Below are positions 15,628 to 24,837 of a DNA stretch of 64,000 nucleotides, piece by piece. Position numbers and translations under genes: made by a program. This stretch comes from Hymenobacter crusticola (GTDB lineage: Bacteria > Bacteroidota > Bacteroidia > Cytophagales > Hymenobacteraceae), in contig NZ_MTSE01000002.1 in NCBI RefSeq assembly GCF_002154225.1, positions 496,001 to 560,000 on the forward strand. Direction: 5' to 3'. Position 1 is the first letter of the stretch. Each line of letters begins with the position of its first letter. The notes beneath the pieces are model-generated. The model did no database searches and had not been told where the DNA came from. It saw only the letters and a list, made by a program, of their open reading frames with translations.

Positions 15628-18597
15628 TTACTGAGCGAGGCCTTCATCCAGCAGCAAGAAGGGGTTGAGTCGATCGAGCCGCAACAGGAAACGGATATTG
15701 TTTGTGAAGTTCTGACGGCTGCTGGGAAAACCATTCTGATACTGTGAGCCTGTTACTGGGAAGTAAAGTTGTAGAATGTCATTCGCAATTGGCAGCACGA
15801 GGCCAGCATCGTAGAATAGCCGCTGGCTGCTACGCCCTGCCGCAACGAGTTGCCGCTCTTTGGTAGCGCCAAAATCGGCGAAGACGGCCAGAGGCGTCAC
15901 GGGCAGATCCGCTTGTAAATTGAGGGTACTAAGCCAGCGTTGGCTCTGCACGGGTAAGTACGCCTTAAAGGCACCGTCGCGACCATCCGTCTGGTGAACT
16001 TGAGCGGTAAAGGCATCCGATATCTGCTGCCGATCCAAAAAAGCTGTCTGACGGCGGTAGTCGGGGCTGCCGCTCAAGCCCATCACAAACTCGGTAGCAT
16101 TCGACTTTTGCAGAAACCGCCCGCCAAATAGCCGGGCTTGCAGCCGTTTTTTCGGGGCATATAGTCGTTCGTAGGTGGCTGTAGCGCGTAGCAACGTGGC
16201 TTCACGGGAGCGGTTATCTTCCGCAAGCGTAGGTATTAGGTGATTCAACTCAACGTGTGCCGTCCATTTTTGAAGGGCGTTGCCGCCACGCACCCCATAC
16301 TCGGCGGTTTGGATGCTGGACGTACGATTCAAATCCTGATTGCGCACGGCGGTGTTGACCAGCCTTACGAAGTGTTGTGGAGCGTTGTAAGCAGAATGCG
16401 GGAGAAGCAATGTGAGGCTAGGTTCTACTTTGCTGTAGCGCTCAAAGCGCTGAATGGTGATGCCTACGACCACCTGCCGCGCCGTACGCCGCGGTAGTAC
16501 GTTCAGATTCAGCGTGCCAATGCCATTAAGCTCATTGCGGTTGAAGCTATACATGGGCATCGCTAGGTAGCTGAAGCGCTTTTGGTTTAGCGGACTGTTG
16601 TAAAAAGCCGCACCTAGCATAAACTTGTCCGAGGTATTAGCTCCCACTACTGGCAGCCAGTTGATGGTGGCCTTGTCCCAGCGCTCCACACTAAGCAGCG
16701 GTTTGAGGCGTAGCGGCTCTACCTGGCGCAACGAGCCAGTGGTTTTCATGTGGTCGTCGCGGCGGTTCAGTTGCGGTGTCACGTACGTCGGGTCAATGAC
16801 AACCGCAGCCACTCCTTCGCGTCGGAAATTGAGCTGCGTTTCTACCTCATCTTCACCGGTGCCGATTACTGGCGTCCATTGCGTTTCGAGCACTTTTCCT
16901 TGCGCATCTAGCGTGGCAACAGGCACTGCGAAGGGAGCAGGTGATTCGTTGCGCACCAATACTTTCACCTGCGCATCAGTTGTCTGCAAATCCGACACGG
17001 TGGCATTATATCGGTTGGTCGTGCGAAGCATATCCTGAAAAAACCAACCTAGCTTTTGACCGGCACTTTCCTCAAACACGGCTTGCATGTCTTCAGGATA
17101 AGGATGGCGGAACTGCCAGCGGTCATAATAAGCGTGCATCGCCTGGTCGAATTTCTCTTGACCTAGGTAGGCCGCTAAGTAACTCAGCAACGCCGCGGTC
17201 TTCGTATATACAATTATGGGGTAATTGCTTTTCCCATAGTCGCCTGCCATCACTCCACTTACTGGCTGATCAAGCCCTCGGCTGGCGGCTGCTTGATACG
17301 GCACCTGGTTGAGTGTAGCCGAGGTTAGGCCTTCCAACCCTAGGCTGCCCGCAATTTTGCTTGACTTCAGCAAGAAGCCAAACTCCCCGGCTGTCGGATC
17401 TTCGCGCGAGGTTACACGGTTTTCAACGTATGAGTTCACTCCTTCGTCCATCCAAGCGTACGCTCGCTCGTTGGACGCCAGCACGCCATAAAACCAGTTG
17501 TGACCTACCTCGTGCACAATCGCCACGGGCATCGTAACGGTCACCATAGGGTATTCCATGCCTGAGCCAGCACTGAGGGCGCCATCCACTGCCGTTGCAG
17601 CCGAGTAGGGATATTCACCCACCCACTGCGAATAGTAAGTAAGGGCATCATTTACGTCCTGTAAGCCCTTAATCCACTGGGTAGCATCTTTGTTTGTGAA
17701 TAGCACCCAGGACGTGACCTGCTTACCTGAAGACAGTGTGACGCCGCTCTTAAGCACGTTGAAGCGTTTGTCAGCAAACCAGGCAAAGTCGTGCACACGG
17801 TCTTGCACGTAGCGGAGCGTTTTGGTTTCCGAAGAGGAGGCTGGAAACGAAAGATCACTGCCGAAGTCTTTGTCTGTCTTCTTCTGTGTCGTGGCTGCTG
17901 CCAACTGGTCCATGCGTTGCTGCTCTTCGGTATTCTGCAGCACGCCCGTGGCGCCCACGGTGTAATTGGCCGGCAGCGTAACGCGCACATCGAACGAACC
18001 GAACTCCGAGTAGAACTCGCCTTGGTCGAGGTAGGGCATGGGATGCCAGCCTTTGGAGTCGTATACAGCCGGCTTTGGGTACCACTGGGTAATTTGGTAC
18101 GACTGCTCAACGTGACCGAACCGGGAGAAAGAATCCGGGATTTTGACTCGGAAGGGCGTTGTAATCGTAATCTGTGCGCCAGGAGCTAGGGGCTCTGGCA
18201 AGATGAGTTTCGCAATATCCGGATTGAGCGGGTCGTATTCTAGGCGCGCTGCCTGGCCATTGACTTTGAAATCAAGCTGACCGATGTAGCCGCGCTGTTC
18301 GGGTTTGGCAAACTGGAACTTGGTGCTTCCATTGCGAAGCTGCTGCTTGGCAAACGCCGTTGTGTTGTCGCGGTAAGCATTGGGCCACAAGTGAAACCAG
18401 ATGAAGGTAAGCTGATCTGGCGAGTGATTAATGTAGCGTAGCTCTTCTTGTGCCGTCAGCAGGTGCTGTCGGTCGTCAAGTGTCACGTCAATAGAGTAAT
18501 TGACTTCTTGTTGCCAATACGTACCTGGGGCAGAAGACTGTGCTAATGCATTGATAGACAGAATTACTATTCCGAAGCTAATGAGATAATGTTTCAT
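15628..18597 (-). CDS. Secreted M1-family metallopeptidase
   Basis: Zinc aminopeptidase-like enzyme of 989 aa. Residues 1-20 are a signal peptide (MKHYLISFGIVILSINALAQ), which fixes the start at the ATG at 18597; the frame is open 25 codons further upstream but without signal character. The M1 beta-sandwich domain is followed by the catalytic domain with H362-E-V-G-H366 and E385, spaced by the canonical 18 residues. SGMEYP (about 345-350) takes the place of the GAMEN exopeptidase motif. The C-terminal half (beyond about 640) is a long beta-rich region typical of the large Bacteroidota M1 proteins. It probably degrades peptides in the periplasm or at the surface. Confidence 0.9.
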   Translation of the reverse strand: MKHYLISFGIVILSINALAQSSAPGTYWQQEVNYSIDVTLDDRQHLLTAQEELRYINHSPDQLTFIWFHLWPNAYRDNTTAFAKQQLRNGSTKFQFAKPEQRGYIGQLDFKVNGQAARLEYDPLNPDIAKLILPEPLAPGAQITITTPFRVKIPDSFSRFGHVEQSYQITQWYPKPAVYDSKGWHPMPYLDQGEFYSEFGSFDVRVTLPANYTVGATGVLQNTEEQQRMDQLAAATTQKKTDKDFGSDLSFPASSSETKTLRYVQDRVHDFAWFADKRFNVLKSGVTLSSGKQVTSWVLFTNKDATQWIKGLQDVNDALTYYSQWVGEYPYSAATAVDGALSAGSGMEYPMVTVTMPVAIVHEVGHNWFYGVLASNERAYAWMDEGVNSYVENRVTSREDPTAGEFGFLLKSSKIAGSLGLEGLTSATLNQVPYQAAASRGLDQPVSGVMAGDYGKSNYPIIVYTKTAALLSYLAAYLGQEKFDQAMHAYYDRWQFRHPYPEDMQAVFEESAGQKLGWFFQDMLRTTNRYNATVSDLQTTDAQVKVLVRNESPAPFAVPVATLDAQGKVLETQWTPVIGTGEDEVETQLNFRREGVAAVVIDPTYVTPQLNRRDDHMKTTGSLRQVEPLRLKPLLSVERWDKATINWLPVVGANTSDKFMLGAAFYNSPLNQKRFSYLAMPMYSFNRNELNGIGTLNLNVLPRRTARQVVVGITIQRFERYSKVEPSLTLLLPHSAYNAPQHFVRLVNTAVRNQDLNRTSSIQTAEYGVRGGNALQKWTAHVELNHLIPTLAEDNRSREATLLRATATYERLYAPKKRLQARLFGGRFLQKSNATEFVMGLSGSPDYRRQTAFLDRQQISDAFTAQVHQTDGRDGAFKAYLPVQSQRWLSTLNLQADLPVTPLAVFADFGATKERQLVAAGRSSQRLFYDAGLVLPIANDILQLYFPVTGSQYQNGFPSSRQNFTNNIRFLLRLDRLNPFLLLDEGLAQ

Positions 18598-18753
18598 GTA
18601 AGAATGAACACAAACGGGTCGAGTAGATGCGCCACGAAAGTACGTTTTCGCCTCCGAAAGATCCGCCTGCAATAACCTTTGTGGAGCTTAGCCCGTTTGC
18701 CAAGACCATATTCTCACCTCCAGCCGCCTAGGCGGCTTCATTCCCTTACTACT

Positions 18754-19170
18754 ATGTCATTCCATAAACAACCTAAGGACGATACGCAACACCAGAATCA
18801 CCTTGACGGGACTACCAAGATCCTAGGTAGCGATTTGCAAGAGGAAGCTACCCGCTCGGGGCTAGACAATACGCTTCAGCGTTGGATCGAAGACTTGAAA
18901 GATGTGAACAATCCTGAACTGCATCAGATCATTGTAGATCTGCAGGAGTTGAAAGCCCACTTCGGCTCGGGTACGCTGGATGGCAAAGTAATCGGACGCT
19001 TGCTAGGTCGCCTGGGCGAGAATACTATTAAATCGGCTGTGTTTGCAGAAGGCAACACGAAGCCACGCGTAGAAAACCTAGGCGAGGCCTTGCTGAAAGC
19101 TGCTAAGCTGGTACAAAGCCCAAGCACGAGCCCAGAAGAAGATCTAGCAAACTCAAATTCTAAGAGCTAA
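18754..19170 (+). CDS. Hypothetical soluble protein
   Basis: Unrecognised 138-aa cytoplasmic protein with no signal peptide or membrane segment. The ATG at 18754 is preferred over the open frame from 18679, because the earlier codons encode an Arg/Pro-rich stretch that overlaps the promoter region. The body is helical and charged (TLQRWIEDLKDVNNPELHQIIVDLQELK). It has a Gly/Leu/Arg turn (GRLLGRLGENT) and a Ser-rich tail. It is a single gene ending at a strong terminator. No function is proposed. Confidence 0.62.
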   Translation: MSFHKQPKDDTQHQNHLDGTTKILGSDLQEEATRSGLDNTLQRWIEDLKDVNNPELHQIIVDLQELKAHFGSGTLDGKVIGRLLGRLGENTIKSAVFAEGNTKPRVENLGEALLKAAKLVQSPSTSPEEDLANSNSKS

Positions 19171-19197
19171 GCTAACAAAGGCAGTGGCCTAAACAAG

Positions 19198-19231
19198 AAA
19201 AAGCCGGCTCCTTTTCAGGGCCGGCTTTTTT
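19198..19231. terminator. Bidirectional rho-independent terminator
   Basis: The stem AAAAAGCCGGC / GCCGGCTTTTT lies between the convergent genes for the hypothetical protein and ribosomal protein L19, with A and T tails on either side, so it can stop transcription in both directions. Confidence 0.85.
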
Positions 19232-19258
19232 GTGCTTGTTGCAGTAGGCTATGATAGC

Positions 19259-19615
19259 CTAGCCACGCTTTTCTTTGATCTTGGCAGCTTTGCCAGCCAA
19301 GCCACGCAGATAGAACAAACGAGCGCGACGTACTTTACCGCGACGAATCAGTTCAATCTTGTCGATGTTGGGCGACAACAGCGGAAAAATACGCTCGGTG
19401 CCGATCTGGTTTGAAATCTTGCGAACGGTAAACGTTTCGCCGTTGGTGCTAGGATTCCGACGCTGAATAACAACGCCTTGGAACTGCTGAATGCGCTCCT
19501 TGTTACCTTCGCGAATTTTTACGTGCACATTAACTGTGTCACCGGCGGCGAAGGCAGGGAAGCTGGCGCGGCGCTCCTGGGATTCCTGCTGGATAAAATC
19601 GAGTAGTACGCTCAT
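19259..19615 (-). CDS. rplS: 50S ribosomal protein L19
   Basis: Ribosomal protein at the 30S-50S interface, 118 aa, full length. Diagnostic stretches include [28 protein letters not shown] and [16 protein letters not shown]. It is the last of the conserved rpsP-rimM-trmD-rplS set. A 169-base gap after trmD contains its own promoter, so it is probably also transcribed independently. Confidence 0.97.
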   Translation of the reverse strand: MSVLLDFIQQESQERRASFPAFAAGDTVNVHVKIREGNKERIQQFQGVVIQRRNPSTNGETFTVRKISNQIGTERIFPLLSPNIDKIELIRRGKVRRARLFYLRGLAGKAAKIKEKRG

Positions 19616-19676
19616 GGCTGGAAAAAACTTTGAAAAGGACGGCGCCGCCGCCCAGATGATTTTTGCTAAAGAGGCG

Positions 19677-19707
19677 CAAATATAGCGCTCTGTTTTTGTG
19701 AATGCAA
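19677..19707 (-). promoter_or_regulatory. rplS promoter, -33 and -7 elements
   Basis: Read on the minus strand, TTG (19707-19705) is followed after 20 bases by TATATTTG (19684-19677). This fits the Bacteroidota promoter form TTG-N19-21-TAnnTTTG. The -7 element ends 61 bases before the rplS start, leaving room for a leader of about 50 bases. Confidence 0.6.
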
Positions 19708-19784
19708 GTATTATCGAGTAATTGAATAGTAGAGCTAGCTGCGAAAGCCGAATAGGGGTATTATTCAGCTACTCAGTCACTCAG

Positions 19785-20465
19785 TTATTCTTCTCCGAGA
19801 AGATCGGGTCGCCGCAAACGGGTGCGTTCGAGCGCCTGTTCATGCCGCCAGACTTCAATTTTGGGTGTGTTACCGGACAGCAGAATCTCGGGGACTTGCT
19901 GTCCGCGCCATTCCGCAGGGCGGGTGTACACCGGGGGAGCTAGTAGATTGTCTTGGAATGAGTCGCTCAAGGCAGATTCCTCATTACCGAGCACTCCTGG
20001 CAGCAACCGAACCACGGCATCAACCAAAATTGCTGCTCCTAATTCACCGCCGCTCAAGACGTAGTCACCCACGCTGATTTCGTGCGTGATGTACGCCTGC
20101 CGGATACGCTCATCAATTCCTTTGTAGTGACCGCAAAGAATGAGGAGGTTGCCCGCCAACGACAGTCGATTGACAAGGGGTTGACGCAGTGTCTCCCCGT
20201 CTGGCGTCATATAGATGACCGCGTCGTAGGAGCGTTCAGCGAGTAAACCGTCCAAGCAGGCCGCAATCGGCTCGACACGCAACACCATGCCTGCACCACC
20301 CCCAAACACGTAGTCATCAATCTGGCCGTGCTTGTTGATGGCAAACTGACGCAAGTCGTGCACATGGATTTCTGCTAAACCTTTCTCCTGCGCCCTCTTT
20401 ACGATGGAGTGCGCGAAGGGACTAGTAAGCAGATCCGGTTGGCACGTGACAATATCAATACGCAT
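19785..20465 (-). CDS. trmD: tRNA (guanine37-N1)-methyltransferase
   Basis: SPOUT-class enzyme that methylates G37 of tRNAs with G36, preventing +1 frameshifting. The 226-aa length is right for the family. The knotted SAM-binding region is clear: [44 protein letters not shown], and [19 protein letters not shown] near the end. It lies 65 bases after rimM. Confidence 0.96.
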   Translation of the reverse strand: MRIDIVTCQPDLLTSPFAHSIVKRAQEKGLAEIHVHDLRQFAINKHGQIDDYVFGGGAGMVLRVEPIAACLDGLLAERSYDAVIYMTPDGETLRQPLVNRLSLAGNLLILCGHYKGIDERIRQAYITHEISVGDYVLSGGELGAAILVDAVVRLLPGVLGNEESALSDSFQDNLLAPPVYTRPAEWRGQQVPEILLSGNTPKIEVWRHEQALERTRLRRPDLLGEE

Positions 20466-20530
20466 GGCAAGGGTACAAGCTAGCTTAGGCTGAGCACGTA
20501 GGAGGCAGAAGCTAGGTTCTTAGCAAATGA

Positions 20531-21103
20531 CTACTGCTCGTCGGGTTCGTCTTGCTCCCAGGAGCCGGGACTGAGATACACATCAAGTAGGCCTTCGGGC
20601 AAATTGACGTGGAGCTTACGCGTTTGTTCATCCGCCCGTGAAATTAGCTCATCCACTACTGGAATAAGCACTTCTTGGCCTTGGTAGCGCATCGCAAGTA
20701 CGTCTTGTTGGGGCAACTCGTAGAACGTTTCTACGATACCTAGCTCGCCTAGCTGCTCATCAACTACAGTATAGCCAATCACGTCGTGGAAGTAGAATTG
20801 ATCTTCTTCCAACTCCGGCAATTCCTCAAGCGGCCGGTACAGATTGGCATTGCGTAGTGGTTCAGCAGCTTCTATCGTGTCGATGCCTTTGAGCTTGAGC
20901 AGGGCGCGGTCTGTCGTCTGCGGCTGCACGCGTTCTACCGCAAACTCTGTTAGCTTACCTAGTGCCGTTGGCAATTCTAAGTACACCGACTTCATCTTGC
21001 GGTAAGCATTCAGATCATCAACGTCCAGAAAAGCAACTACAAGGCCACGAAGACCATGTGGTTTCACCACAGAACCAAGCTGATAGCAGTCGTCAATTGT
21101 CAT
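20531..21103 (-). CDS. rimM: 16S rRNA processing protein RimM
   Basis: Maturation factor for the 30S head, which binds S19. The 190-aa protein has the N-terminal RimM barrel (YQLGSVVKPHGLRGLVVAFL, KLKGIDTIEAAEPLRN) and the C-terminal PRC-barrel half (YFHDVIGYTVVD, GQEVLIPVVDELI). It ends in an acidic DEPDEQ tail. Its position between rpsP and trmD is the usual one. Confidence 0.94.
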   Translation of the reverse strand: MTIDDCYQLGSVVKPHGLRGLVVAFLDVDDLNAYRKMKSVYLELPTALGKLTEFAVERVQPQTTDRALLKLKGIDTIEAAEPLRNANLYRPLEELPELEEDQFYFHDVIGYTVVDEQLGELGIVETFYELPQQDVLAMRYQGQEVLIPVVDELISRADEQTRKLHVNLPEGLLDVYLSPGSWEQDEPDEQ

Positions 21104-21203
21104 GTGCGGGAAGGTAAAGGGCCATTAAAAAGCTGGGGAGCTTAAGAGCTAGCCTTCTATGGTTGGCATTGCTCCTAAACTCCCCAGCTCAATAACTACA
21201 AAC

Positions 21204-21731
21204 CTAGGAAGCAGCTTCCTCAGTTGCGGGAGCTTCCGTCGCGTCAGCTTCCGTTGCAGCTGGTGCAGCAGCAACAGCTTGCTTCTGGCGGATAGCCTCG
21301 GCGCGAGCTTCTTTTACCTTGGTTTCAGCAGCCAGCTGAGCTTTGCGAGCCTCCTCTTTGGCAGTGCCCAGGGTTGTGCGCTTGCCTTCGATTTTTGCGT
21401 CTTTCTGCTCTTTCCAGTCAGCGTAACGCTGATCAGCAACGTCTTGGCCAATTGCGCCCTTGATAACACCTAGTTGTAGGTGCTTGCGGTACAACACACC
21501 ACGGTACGACAACATTGCACGAACCGTATCGGTAGGCTGAGCGCCCTTCATGATCCAATCGAATGCCTTGTCAGCATCAAAGTTGATCGAAGCGGGGTTG
21601 GTGTTGGGGTCGTAGGTGCCAAGTTTCTCGATGAAACGGCCGTCGCGAGGAGCGCGGGCGTCGGCTACTACGATGTCAAATTGCGCGGCTTTTTTGCGGC
21701 CACGGCGGGCAAGGCGAATTTTAACTGCCAT
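21204..21731 (-). CDS. rpsP: 30S ribosomal protein S16 with C-terminal extension
   Basis: Ribosomal protein S16, 175 aa. Residues 1-85 are the conserved domain ([12 protein letters not shown], then [16 protein letters not shown] and [13 protein letters not shown]). Residues from about 95 onward are a Lys/Glu/Ala-rich tail ending in a run of A, T and E, roughly doubling the usual bacterial length. Such tails occur in Bacteroidota S16. It is the first gene of the ribosomal block, with a -7 element upstream. Confidence 0.96.
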   Translation of the reverse strand: MAVKIRLARRGRKKAAQFDIVVADARAPRDGRFIEKLGTYDPNTNPASINFDADKAFDWIMKGAQPTDTVRAMLSYRGVLYRKHLQLGVIKGAIGQDVADQRYADWKEQKDAKIEGKRTTLGTAKEEARKAQLAAETKVKEARAEAIRQKQAVAAAPAATEADATEAPATEEAAS

Positions 21732-21784
21732 AAACCTAGTTGGTTATGCGACGCATCCCGTGCGTCTGGTTGAAAAGTGAGGCG

Positions 21785-21792
21785 CAAAGGTA
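21785..21792 (-). promoter_or_regulatory. -7 element for the rpsP operon
   Basis: On the minus strand this reads TACCTTTG, an exact TAnnTTTG match 53 bases before the rpsP start. The -33 position is AT-rich but has no clean TTG. Confidence 0.45.
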
Positions 21793-22008
21793 CGAAAAGA
21801 TCATAAAAGATTAATACACAGCAGCGATTATCCAGCAAGAAGAATCTATCAGAAAATAGAAGGACAAACAGAGTGTTGCATTTTTGAAAGGTTGCAGCAA
21901 TTCGACATTATATTTGAAAAAGTTTTAATAAATGGCTTATTGCAATAATAAATTTTTAATAGAGGATAAGATTTCATAGCTTTTGAATGTAATCGATGCT
22001 CCTACACC

Positions 22009-23598
22009 TTGAAAGCTTTATCACGAAGAGATTTTCTAACCAAGAGCGCCATCATCGGGGCCGGAGCTTATCCGGCTATGTTGGCGCTGAACTTGTTGCC
22101 TGCTGCACCAGCCCACGCCTTTAACTTGCAGGGAAGCGGCAAGGGGAAACACATCATCATCCTAGGTGCTGGGCTAGCTGGCATGACGTCGGCGTACGAG
22201 TTGACTAAGCTAGGCTACCAGTGTACCGTACTCGAAGCCCGCACCCGCACCGGCGGACGATGTTGGAGCATTCGCAATGGCGCCACGGCCGCCGAAACCA
22301 ACAATCCACAGCAAACGGCCCGCTTCGATAACGGATTGTACTTCAATGCTGGCCCTTCGCGCATTCCACACCACCATCAACTCACGATGCACTACTGCCG
22401 GGAGCTAGGGGTGCCACTGGAAGTATACAACAACGTCAACGAGAGCACTTACTATTACGCGGAAGGCAAAGGGCCTTTATCTAACAAGAAAGTACGCGCC
22501 CGCGAAGTGCACAACGATATGCGGGGTTACATGAGCGAGCTACTCGCCAAAGCCGTTGACCAACGCAAGCTCGACACGGGGCTGACCCAAGAGGATGCCG
22601 CCAAAGTAATTGAATACCTGAGAGCTGAAGGAGGATTAGATGTTGATAAGCTCTACAAAGCTTCTGCCCGTCGGGGCTACATGGAAGCGCCAGGGGCGGG
22701 CACCCATGCCGGTAAGCTAGGTGACCCGCTGAGGCTGGCGGAAATTATTCAGTCAGGCTTGCTTGACCCCGATTTCTACAACGTAGCGGAGTATACCTAC
22801 GAACTTCAAATGACCATGTTCCAGGCCGTCGGCGGCATGGATCAAATTGCGAAGGCGCTGGAGAAGAGAGTGGTTGGAAACCTAAAGCTAGGTGCCGAAG
22901 TAACGGCCATTCAGAACCAAACGGAAGGGGTGAAGATCACCTACAAAGACCAGAAAGGCACGCACGAGCTAACGGGTGATTTGTGCATCTGCACGCTGCC
23001 GTTGCCGGTACTCGGTAACGTCAATCACAACTTCTCGTCGGATGTAAGCCGCGCTATCGATTTCGTGCCCTACATCCAAACGGGCAAGATTGGGCTACAG
23101 TTTAAGCGTCGCTTTTGGGAAGAGGACGAACAAATCTTCGGTGGCATCACGCACACCAACAACGATCTGACCCAGATTTTCTATCCTTCTTATGATTACC
23201 TAGGCAAGAAGGGCATCCTCATTGGCTACTATAACTTTAACGAGAAGGCCAAGAAGGTGGGGGAGCTTACCTACCAGGAGCGGGAAAAGCTAGCGCTGCA
23301 AAAAGGTCAGCTTATTCACCCGCAATACCCCAAGGAGTTCGAGCAGTCCTTTTCGGTGAGTTGGCACAAGCTACCTCATAGCCTAGGTGGCTGGGCTTTG
23401 TACAACTCCGACGAGCGTAAAACGCACTATGCAGCACTGCTGAAACCAGAGAAGAACGTGTATTTCGCCGGGGAACATACCACGTACCTCACCGCATGGA
23501 TGGCAGGCGCCTTCGAGTCGGCACGCAGTGTGGTGGCCTCAGTGCATGGCCGCTTGAGTGAGCAGCGGTTGAGCTACCCCAGCGTGGGCAGCAACTAA
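22009..23598 (+). CDS. Tat-exported FAD-dependent amine oxidase
   Basis: Flavin monoamine oxidase-type enzyme of 529 aa. It begins with a twin-arginine signal (SRRDFLTKS at 5-13, hydrophobic stretch to about 30, AHA cleavage site), so it is exported folded with FAD bound. The dinucleotide-binding motif G53-x-G-x-x-G58 (ILGAGLAGMTSAYEL), RTGGRCWS, and the C-terminal FAD signature YFAGEHTTYLTAWMAGAFESA are intact. The only start that keeps the Tat signal is TTG at 22009; upstream, the frame meets TAA at 21967 with no ATG or GTG. The substrate is unknown, but amine or amino-acid oxidation is likely. It is the first gene of the cassette with the aminotransferase and Hint protein. Confidence 0.88.
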   Translation: MKALSRRDFLTKSAIIGAGAYPAMLALNLLPAAPAHAFNLQGSGKGKHIIILGAGLAGMTSAYELTKLGYQCTVLEARTRTGGRCWSIRNGATAAETNNPQQTARFDNGLYFNAGPSRIPHHHQLTMHYCRELGVPLEVYNNVNESTYYYAEGKGPLSNKKVRAREVHNDMRGYMSELLAKAVDQRKLDTGLTQEDAAKVIEYLRAEGGLDVDKLYKASARRGYMEAPGAGTHAGKLGDPLRLAEIIQSGLLDPDFYNVAEYTYELQMTMFQAVGGMDQIAKALEKRVVGNLKLGAEVTAIQNQTEGVKITYKDQKGTHELTGDLCICTLPLPVLGNVNHNFSSDVSRAIDFVPYIQTGKIGLQFKRRFWEEDEQIFGGITHTNNDLTQIFYPSYDYLGKKGILIGYYNFNEKAKKVGELTYQEREKLALQKGQLIHPQYPKEFEQSFSVSWHKLPHSLGGWALYNSDERKTHYAALLKPEKNVYFAGEHTTYLTAWMAGAFESARSVVASVHGRLSEQRLSYPSVGSN

Positions 23599-23633
23599 CA
23601 TTCCAGCATGACAACTTTCTAACTCCAACTACC

Positions 23634-24806
23634 ATGGAAACTTCTATGAATCGGCGTAACTGGCTAAAGTCGAGTGCACTGCTAGCCGGCGGTCTAGCCT
23701 TTCTGCCCTCAGGGCTTTCGGCGCTGGCAGCCAATCGTTCGGCTGCTCCTGCGTTTGACCTGGGTGTGCCCTTAACCGACGAAGCCGCTGCATTAGCTGG
23801 TCCGCCAGAAATGAAGGCTCGCCTGCTGGCAAACGAAAACCCTTTTGGGCCTTCGGAGAAAGCGAAGCAGGCGATGGTGGAAGCCATGTCGACGAGTTAC
23901 CAGTACCCTTTTATGTACACGCGGGAATTGGTAAAGAAGATTGCTGAGCACGAAGGTCTGACGCCTGAACATATCATGGTAGACGCCGGCTCTAGTCCGC
24001 TGTTGCAAGCCACGGCCATTTACTACGCCCAAAAAGGTGGTGCCATCATCACCGGCGACCCATCGTACCGCGACCTGCCCGACAGCGCGAAAGACCTGAA
24101 TGCGACCATCGTGGAAGTGCCGCTCACGAAAGACTACAAGCTAGACCTCGATGGGATGGAAAAGAAGGTCGGCACTGGCACTGCGCTGATGTACTTGTGC
24201 AACCCCAATAATCCAACTGGCACCATGCTCGATACGGCTAAGCTGAAAGCCTTCTGTGAGCGGGTATCGAAGAAAGTACCCATCTTCATCGACGAGGCTT
24301 ACATCGACTACGTGCCCGATCCGCAGACCACCACCATGATAGATGCCGTGAAGAAAGGGCAAAACGTCATTGTGGCGCGCACCTTCTCGAAGCTATATGG
24401 CTTTGCTGGCCTGCGTGTGGGCTACATTGTGGCTCAGCCCGAAACGATCAAGCTACTAAGCAAATACACCGTAGGTGGCATGAGCATTTCGGCACCAGCT
24501 ATCCACGGAGCCTTGGCTACTTACCAGGACCAGGCATTCATAAAGGAAACGTTGCAGAAGACCTTAGCTTCCAAGCAGTTTCTGTACGAGACGCTCAAGA
24601 AGGAAGGCTACGAGTACATTCCATCTTCTACCAACTTCGTGATGTTCCCGCTGAAAATGGAAGGCAAGCGCTTCGTGGAGGAGATGGCGCGGCGCGGCGT
24701 GGGCATCCGCAACTGGAAGTTCAACAACCAGGAATGGTGCCGCGTGAGCATCGGCCGCATGGACGAGATGCAAGCCTTTGCCGATGCTTTCAAGCAACTA
24801 TCCTAG
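23634..24806 (+). CDS. Tat-exported HisC-like PLP aminotransferase
   Basis: Class I/II aminotransferase of 390 aa resembling histidinol-phosphate aminotransferase. The N-terminus is a twin-arginine signal (MNRRNWLKS from residue 5, then a hydrophobic ALLAGGLAFLP and SALAA), so it appears to be exported. PLP-binding residues are in place: N193 in CNPNNPTGT, D220 in FIDEAYIDY and the Schiff-base K253 in RTFSKLYGFAGLRVGY. RVSIGRMDEM near the end holds the substrate-binding Arg. A periplasmic aminotransferase is unusual, and histidine synthesis is unlikely because that pathway is cytoplasmic. It lies 35 bases after the amine oxidase and 31 before the Hint gene. Confidence 0.86.
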   Translation: METSMNRRNWLKSSALLAGGLAFLPSGLSALAANRSAAPAFDLGVPLTDEAAALAGPPEMKARLLANENPFGPSEKAKQAMVEAMSTSYQYPFMYTRELVKKIAEHEGLTPEHIMVDAGSSPLLQATAIYYAQKGGAIITGDPSYRDLPDSAKDLNATIVEVPLTKDYKLDLDGMEKKVGTGTALMYLCNPNNPTGTMLDTAKLKAFCERVSKKVPIFIDEAYIDYVPDPQTTTMIDAVKKGQNVIVARTFSKLYGFAGLRVGYIVAQPETIKLLSKYTVGGMSISAPAIHGALATYQDQAFIKETLQKTLASKQFLYETLKKEGYEYIPSSTNFVMFPLKMEGKRFVEEMARRGVGIRNWKFNNQEWCRVSIGRMDEMQAFADAFKQLS

Positions 24807-24837
24807 CTTTTAGTACCCGATCATATTACGCACAACC

